Assembly (NCBI RefSeq): GCF_040833985.1 | Contig: NZ_CP162139.1 | Coordinates: 1,384,001 to 1,448,000 of the forward strand | Direction of reading: 5' to 3' | Source of the DNA: Leptospira sp. WS4.C2 | Lineage (GTDB): Bacteria > Spirochaetota > Leptospiria > Leptospirales > Leptospiraceae | DNA length: 64,000 nt | Part shown: in pieces, positions 59,903 through 64,000 of the stretch | Numbering within the stretch: the stretch's first letter is position 1 | Layout: the number at the start of each line of letters is the position of its first letter | Made by a program: the position numbers and the translations under genes | Notes under the pieces: model-generated | Databases searched by the model: none | What the model was told of the DNA's origin: nothing | What the model saw: only the letters and a program-made list of their open reading frames with translations

Positions 59903-61177
59903 ATGGAAAAACTCCAAAAACTAACAAAAGTATTACTTCTCGAAGACGATCCTACTATTTCCCTTCTCTACAGTGGATTACTTCAAAAACAGGGAATGGA
60001 AGTTACTAGTTTTGCAGAAATAAAAACGGCTTTGGAATATATCGAAGCCAATCCATTTTTATCAGAAAGTGTGATTTTGACAGATTTACAATTACCTGAT
60101 GGTAATGGTTTGGAATTTGTTAGGGAGATCCGAAAGATAAACAAGTCCATTCCCATTATCGTAATCACTTCAACAGAAGATCCAAAATCGATCATTGAGG
60201 TAATGAAAGAACATGTCCAAGAATATATCATTAAGCCAGTCATCCCTGCTGAACTTCTCTCTCGAATCAAATACCAACTTTCTAATAAAGAAAAGGAATA
60301 TCAATATTCGGAATATGAAAAACAGAAAATCATATCTCTTGAGAAACTTTTAGATTGGTATAGTTATAAGAATCATAGCTTAAAAAAAGGCGAATTCAAC
60401 ACGCAAGATATGCACAAAAACTTGTTTTATGGACTTAGAACAAGTTTAGCTCAAGGTGCAGGATTTGGAATTCTAACACAAATCATTGATATCATAAAAA
60501 TTATGCCCAAGGCAGAGAATGGGAATTATATTTTGGATAGCGAAGTTCTCGATCTATTAGAAGAAAATGCAATTTATTCAAAAAAAGTGTTACATCGGTT
60601 CACCGAAATTGAAGATGTAATTTTTGATCGAGTTCCAGCCGAGCCCACAACGCCTGCCCAAGTTTTAAAAGAACTAATGAACGTGAAATCTGAAATGAGT
60701 AATATTTTTTTACTCAAAAATCAATCTTTCGTTATGGGAGAAATTGATTCAAAAAACTTCGAAAGTAATCCGATCGTTTGGAACCAAAAGTATTTTCATA
60801 ATGTATTTTATGAATTATTATTAAATGCAATGAGGTTCTCTGCTACTTCGAGTAAAATCTACTCTCTGTTCCAATCCAATAAAGATGGCTTTGTAATCTC
60901 CATTGTGAATTCACTAAGTGAAGACTTTCAGATGAGAGACGGAATTCCGAATGAGTATTTAGAGTTAATCTTTGAGCCTTTTTTTCGCCTACATAAGAAC
61001 ATTTATGAAAAACATGGTTCTCTTGACTTCGGGATTGGACTGAGCTTCGTGCGGCAGACTTTACAAAAATTCGGTGGGACCATTTCCGCCTTTAACATTT
61101 TTGATCATATGAACAGCACCAAAGAACCTAAGATTGAGTTTAGGATTTTTTTACCTTATTCTTCTTCTGTGAAATGA
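59903..61177 (+). CDS. Hybrid REC domain-histidine-kinase-like ATPase protein with degenerate kinase motifs
   Basis: Residues 8-125 of 424 form a receiver domain with acidic LLLEDD, phosphoacceptor Asp61 in VILTDLQLPDG and Lys111 in IIKPVIP. Residues about 170-420 resemble a kinase core. The position of the H-box reads FYGLRTSL, so Tyr176 replaces the usual His; His171 is nearby. An N-box is present (YELLLNAMRFSA). The G1 box is weak (EDFQMRDGIPNEYLELIFEPFFRL) and G2 is FGIGLSFV. It may bind ATP without autophosphorylating in the standard way. It ends overlapping thiL by 22 bp, tail to tail. Confidence 0.83.
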   Translation: MEKLQKLTKVLLLEDDPTISLLYSGLLQKQGMEVTSFAEIKTALEYIEANPFLSESVILTDLQLPDGNGLEFVREIRKINKSIPIIVITSTEDPKSIIEVMKEHVQEYIIKPVIPAELLSRIKYQLSNKEKEYQYSEYEKQKIISLEKLLDWYSYKNHSLKKGEFNTQDMHKNLFYGLRTSLAQGAGFGILTQIIDIIKIMPKAENGNYILDSEVLDLLEENAIYSKKVLHRFTEIEDVIFDRVPAEPTTPAQVLKELMNVKSEMSNIFLLKNQSFVMGEIDSKNFESNPIVWNQKYFHNVFYELLLNAMRFSATSSKIYSLFQSNKDGFVISIVNSLSEDFQMRDGIPNEYLELIFEPFFRLHKNIYEKHGSLDFGIGLSFVRQTLQKFGGTISAFNIFDHMNSTKEPKIEFRIFLPYSSSVK

Positions 61178-62064
61178 AGATAACCAATCGATTGGGGGAT
61201 ATAACGTTTTCCCGTTTTCAAAAATTGAACTCCCGGTTTTCCTTTTTCCAATTTTCCCACCATTGTCACAGGAATTCCGGCAAGTTCTGTCGGCAAAATT
61301 TCGGGAGATAAAAACAAAAGTTCCAATTCTTCCCCTGAACCCAAACATAAATCCAGGCCAAGTTCCTTCAGGGCTAAGGGATCCCAAGGAACCGATTCCA
61401 CTTGTATTTTTAGTTTTCCCCTCGAGGTTATCGCCAAGCGTTCCGCATCTTGGATGAGACCGTCGGTAATGTCCATACAGGCATGAACCTGGAATTTTTG
61501 GAGAGAATTTAGTATCGTATAACGAGATTTAGGAGATAGGTGATGGGCGATTGCCTCTTGGTATTGTTTGCCCTTGGATTTTTTTTTCAAAGCCCGAAAG
61601 CCGAGTTGGCTTTTACCGAGAGATCCCGTGACATAGAGATAGTCTCCCGGTTTTCCTTCAGAACGAAGCCAAGGTTTTTCCACTGTACCCACAACCGTGA
61701 GTGTGAGCTGGGTTTTGGAGGCAGAAAAGGTGTCGCCCCCGGCTAATTTCATTCCATACTGGTCTAAAGATTTACGAAGTTCTTTGGAAAAGGCGCGAAT
61801 CCATTCTTTTTTACGGGAGAGGGGAGATAGTCCCAGATTTAGAAAACATTCTTTTGGTCGCCCACCTGAGGCTGTGATATCGGAGACATTGACTTCGACA
61901 AGTTTTCTTGCTAAAATGGGGGCAGAAGACCACTCATGAAGGAAATGGGTGCCTTCCGAAAGGGAATCCGTTGTCACGAGTCGGTTCGGGGCCAAAAAAT
62001 AACAATCATCCTCAGGGGGAGGAGTGGTTCCAAACAAGGTTCGTATGATTTCGGATTCTTTCAA
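61156..62064 (-). CDS. thiL: Thiamine-monophosphate kinase
   Basis: The 302-residue protein phosphorylates thiamine monophosphate to the active cofactor thiamine diphosphate. Motifs include DDCYFLAPNRLVTTDSLSEGTHF with metal-binding Asp residues, KLVEVNVSDITASGGRPKECFLNLGL, KLAGGDTFSA and CMDITDGLIQDAERLA. All are normal for ThiL. The start is TTG 62064. It is divergent from rplM; I see no thiamine riboswitch in the short spacer. Confidence 0.92.
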   Translation of the reverse strand: MKESEIIRTLFGTTPPPEDDCYFLAPNRLVTTDSLSEGTHFLHEWSSAPILARKLVEVNVSDITASGGRPKECFLNLGLSPLSRKKEWIRAFSKELRKSLDQYGMKLAGGDTFSASKTQLTLTVVGTVEKPWLRSEGKPGDYLYVTGSLGKSQLGFRALKKKSKGKQYQEAIAHHLSPKSRYTILNSLQKFQVHACMDITDGLIQDAERLAITSRGKLKIQVESVPWDPLALKELGLDLCLGSGEELELLFLSPEILPTELAGIPVTMVGKLEKGKPGVQFLKTGKRYIPQSIGYLHFTEEE

Positions 62065-62141
62065 GGCTTACATCCAATAAATTTGTTTGACCCGGTGTGA
62101 AAACCGAAAATCCTGACATAAAAGAGGAAAATCTCGTACTT

Positions 62142-62594
62142 ATGGAACTATTGTCTAAAGCCCACAAGACCCCTTCTATCGCAAAAGAAGCCGTACAAAA
62201 ACAGTGGTTTGTTGTGGACGCAACTGATAAGACTCTCGGAAGATTGGCAAGTCAAGTAGCTTCCCGACTTCGCGGAAAACACAAATCTACCTTCACTCCT
62301 AACCAGGATTGCGGAGATAATATCATTATCGTTAATGCATCTAAAGTGGCAGTCACTGGCCGCAAAAGAGAACAAAAAATTTACTATCATCACTCACGTT
62401 ACCCAGGTGGTATGACTGCAATTGCATTCCATAAACTCATTCAAGAAAATCCTGAACGAGTGATCATGGAAGCTGTTAAAGGAATGTTACCTAAATCTAA
62501 GTTAGGTGATCAAATGTTGAGAAATTGCCGTGTGTTCGCAGGTAATGACCACAACTTGGGAGCTCAAAAGCCCCTTAAACTGGAGTTGAAATAA
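62142..62594 (+). CDS. rplM: 50S ribosomal protein L13
   Basis: The 150-residue protein has [51 protein letters not shown] and the late [21 protein letters not shown], all standard L13. ATG 62142 gives a short N-terminal extension relative to the E. coli protein (142 aa); an upstream in-frame GTG at 62097 would lengthen it further without support. SD AGAGGAAA is upstream. It forms an operon with rpsI. Confidence 0.96.
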   Translation: MELLSKAHKTPSIAKEAVQKQWFVVDATDKTLGRLASQVASRLRGKHKSTFTPNQDCGDNIIIVNASKVAVTGRKREQKIYYHHSRYPGGMTAIAFHKLIQENPERVIMEAVKGMLPKSKLGDQMLRNCRVFAGNDHNLGAQKPLKLELK

Positions 62595-62595
62595 T

Positions 62596-62991
62596 ATGGC
62601 GCAAAAAGCAATTTGGGCAGTAGGCCGACGTAAAACATCTGTTGCACGTGCAAAAATCGCATCTGGAACAGGTAAAATCACTGTAAACCATAAAGATGTA
62701 AATGATTACATCAAAAACGGAGACCATTTGGTTCGCCGTGCTCTCGAGCCTCTTTTCATTTTAGAAGCTCGTGACAAATATGACATTGCGCTCAACGTAT
62801 CTGGTGGTGGAGTGGTAGGCCAAGTGGGAGCAATCCGACATGCTGTCGCTCGTGCACTAGTTGCTTTTAATGAGGCTTTCAAACCTGCTTTGAAAAAAGA
62901 AGGTTTTCTCACTCGAGATAGTCGTATGGTGGAACGTAAAAAATACGGTCTACACAAAGCTCGTCGAGGAACTCAGTTCTCAAAACGTTAA
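62596..62991 (+). CDS. rpsI: 30S ribosomal protein S9
   Basis: The 131-residue protein has family landmarks [44 protein letters not shown] and the conserved basic tail [10 protein letters not shown] that reaches the P-site tRNA. It starts one base after the rplM stop and is followed by an intrinsic terminator, making a compact rplM-rpsI operon. Confidence 0.97.
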   Translation: MAQKAIWAVGRRKTSVARAKIASGTGKITVNHKDVNDYIKNGDHLVRRALEPLFILEARDKYDIALNVSGGGVVGQVGAIRHAVARALVAFNEAFKPALKKEGFLTRDSRMVERKKYGLHKARRGTQFSKR

Positions 62992-63018
62992 TCGGAAATC
63001 CTCTTTTTTTTCCGAACC

Positions 63019-63050
63019 AAAGCCTCCTGGAAATGGGAGGCTTTTTTTTT
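63019..63050 (+). terminator. Intrinsic terminator after rpsI
   Basis: AGCCTCC (63021-63027) pairs with GGAGGCT (63036-63042) and is followed by about nine T residues. The downstream MFS gene begins at 63066, just after the structure. Confidence 0.9.
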
Positions 63051-63065
63051 AGGTAGGTACCCTCT

Positions 63066-64000
63066 TTGAACCAACTTGTATTTTATTTTGCCTTCGCAAT
63101 TGGTACTTTTGCCAGTAGTTGTTTTTTATATTCGATTGTAATTTTTTGCCAAACCCTGGATGCGGTGAAAGGGTTCTCAGGCATCGTTTTCTTTTTTCTA
63201 TTTTTACCCTTTCCCATTTTTTTCTTATACACAGGTTACTTACTCGATCATTATTCCAAAAAATGGGTGGTGGTGAGTTTTCAGTTTTTTCTTTTTATCT
63301 CCTCGTTTCTGTTAGGTGTTTGCACAAATTTTTTTCATAACCACCCTTTGCTTTTATTGCCTTTGGCCTTTGTGAATGGGATTGGAATGACTACTGTCCT
63401 TCCGGGACGAATGGCGATTTTACGAGAGGTGATGGAATCACATCGGTTGGTCTTTCATACCATAGCCGGGAACTTACTTCTCATCTTTGCGTTTGGAATG
63501 AGTCCTCTCGCTGTGGGTTGGTTTCGGGAAGGAAATGACTATTCCCGTTTATTTTTGGTTTTGGCATCCTTTCATTTGTTTTCGATGATCGCTTTTTGCT
63601 TGTTACGTTATGATGGTAAAAGTCAGAACGCAAATATTGGTTCGAAAGGGTCAAAACTGGATAAGATTCCCTCTTTATCTGCAAATCTCAAAACAGTTTT
63701 AGAATTTCTAAAAGTAGATTCGGTTTCCAGGCAAGTGATGTACATGGCAGTTCTTAGTATGCTTGCTCTTGGTCCCATCCAAGTCATCCTTCCTAAATAT
63801 GTTCGCAATGAGTTGGGGCTTGGGGAACTGGCTCGAGGAACCGTCCTTGTATTTTTAGGGCCGGGTTTATTTCTCGGAGGAGTTCTTACCATCCTTTTCC
63901 ACCACCTGGAACGGAAGGGTCTTGTTCTACTCATTGTGTTTACCCTTTCCTCTATTTTCTTTTTGGGTTTTGTTCCTTTTGGAAAAGCCTCTGCTACCTC
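63066..64000 (+). CDS. MFS transporter, truncated by the window end
   Basis: An uninterrupted frame starts at TTG 63066, with AGGTAGG eight bases upstream and an in-frame TAG at 63054 ruling out an earlier start. It runs off the window after about 311 codons. The product is highly hydrophobic with about eight transmembrane helices visible. The loop between helices 2 and 3 reads GYLLDHYSKKWVV, matching the MFS motif A pattern GxLxDrxgrr, and a charged central loop (about residues 185-215) separates the two halves. It resembles MFS_3-type exporters; the substrate is unknown. Confidence 0.82.
   Translation, partial: MNQLVFYFAFAIGTFASSCFLYSIVIFCQTLDAVKGFSGIVFFFLFLPFPIFFLYTGYLLDHYSKKWVVVSFQFFLFISSFLLGVCTNFFHNHPLLLLPLAFVNGIGMTTVLPGRMAILREVMESHRLVFHTIAGNLLLIFAFGMSPLAVGWFREGNDYSRLFLVLASFHLFSMIAFCLLRYDGKSQNANIGSKGSKLDKIPSLSANLKTVLEFLKVDSVSRQVMYMAVLSMLALGPIQVILPKYVRNELGLGELARGTVLVFLGPGLFLGGVLTILFHHLERKGLVLLIVFTLSSIFFLGFVPFGKASAT

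Noticed and set aside
62065..62141. Possible thiamine riboswitch near thiL
   Set aside because: The spacer is under 80 bp and lacks the CUGAGA-type conserved boxes of the TPP riboswitch.

Overview
The window reads as chromosomal DNA of a spirochaete of the genus Leptospira. This rests on gene content and style, not on a database search. The signs are a FlaA-type flagellar sheath protein, many short lipoproteins with loose spirochaetal lipoboxes (Cys preceded by Asn, Gly or Ser), a DUF1577-like PilZ protein, ahpC directly followed by a lone sufB, frequent TTG/GTG starts, and densely packed genes with ATGA-type overlaps. Base composition is moderate (about 40% G+C by eye), which would suit a saprophytic or intermediate species, but I cannot fix the species. 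I saw no insertion sequence, prophage, CRISPR array or rRNA. No stretch longer than about 300 bases lacks a gene.

Layout. 0-5 kb: waaA (Kdo transferase), a FlaA-family protein, a membrane-anchored coiled-coil protein, a YggS-proC pair, initiator tRNA-Met and a GAF-GGDEF protein. 5-12.5 kb: a probable bilobed aspartic-protease-like lipoprotein, mnmA, an ATP-grasp/FMN-dehydrogenase fusion, a PilZ-type protein and an RluA-type pseudouridine synthase. 12.5-23 kb: an orphan DNA methyltransferase, three small lipoproteins (two of them paralogous neighbours), an active/inactive M16 peptidase pair with an MBL-fold hydrolase and an O-methyltransferase in one unit, an amidase, tRNA-Leu and a thioesterase. 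23-30 kb: a very large low-complexity protein, an ABC-F protein with an attenuator-like leader, ahpC and sufB. 30-40 kb: a PQQ-type sugar dehydrogenase lipoprotein, an LtaS-like transferase, a sterol-desaturase family protein, rlmN, a Cys-rich lipoprotein, a GT39-type glycosyltransferase and a chemoreceptor. 40.5-48.5 kb: a complete alternative complex III operon (actABCDEF) plus an SH3-like lipoprotein. 48.7-58.3 kb: MarR and TetR regulators, DoxX-type membrane proteins, a class III cyclase-domain protein, a UPF1-like helicase, a TPR protein, a crotonase, lgt and an M23 peptidase. 58.3-64 kb: a PcnB/CCA-family nucleotidyltransferase, a REC-ATPase hybrid, thiL, rplM-rpsI and a truncated MFS transporter.

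Themes. Respiration: alternative complex III passes electrons from quinol to cytochrome c or an oxidase encoded elsewhere. Envelope: WaaA, Lgt, amidase, M23, LtaS-like and GT39 proteins serve LPS, lipoprotein and peptidoglycan metabolism. Stress and regulation: ahpC carries a PerR-box-like palindrome, sufB carries a related one, and several intergenic palindromes mark likely operators. The most interesting regulatory element is the leader of the ABC-F gene (25.9-26.1 kb). There a 7-codon ORF ends exactly at the start of an 11-bp inverted repeat, the architecture expected of antibiotic-responsive attenuation.
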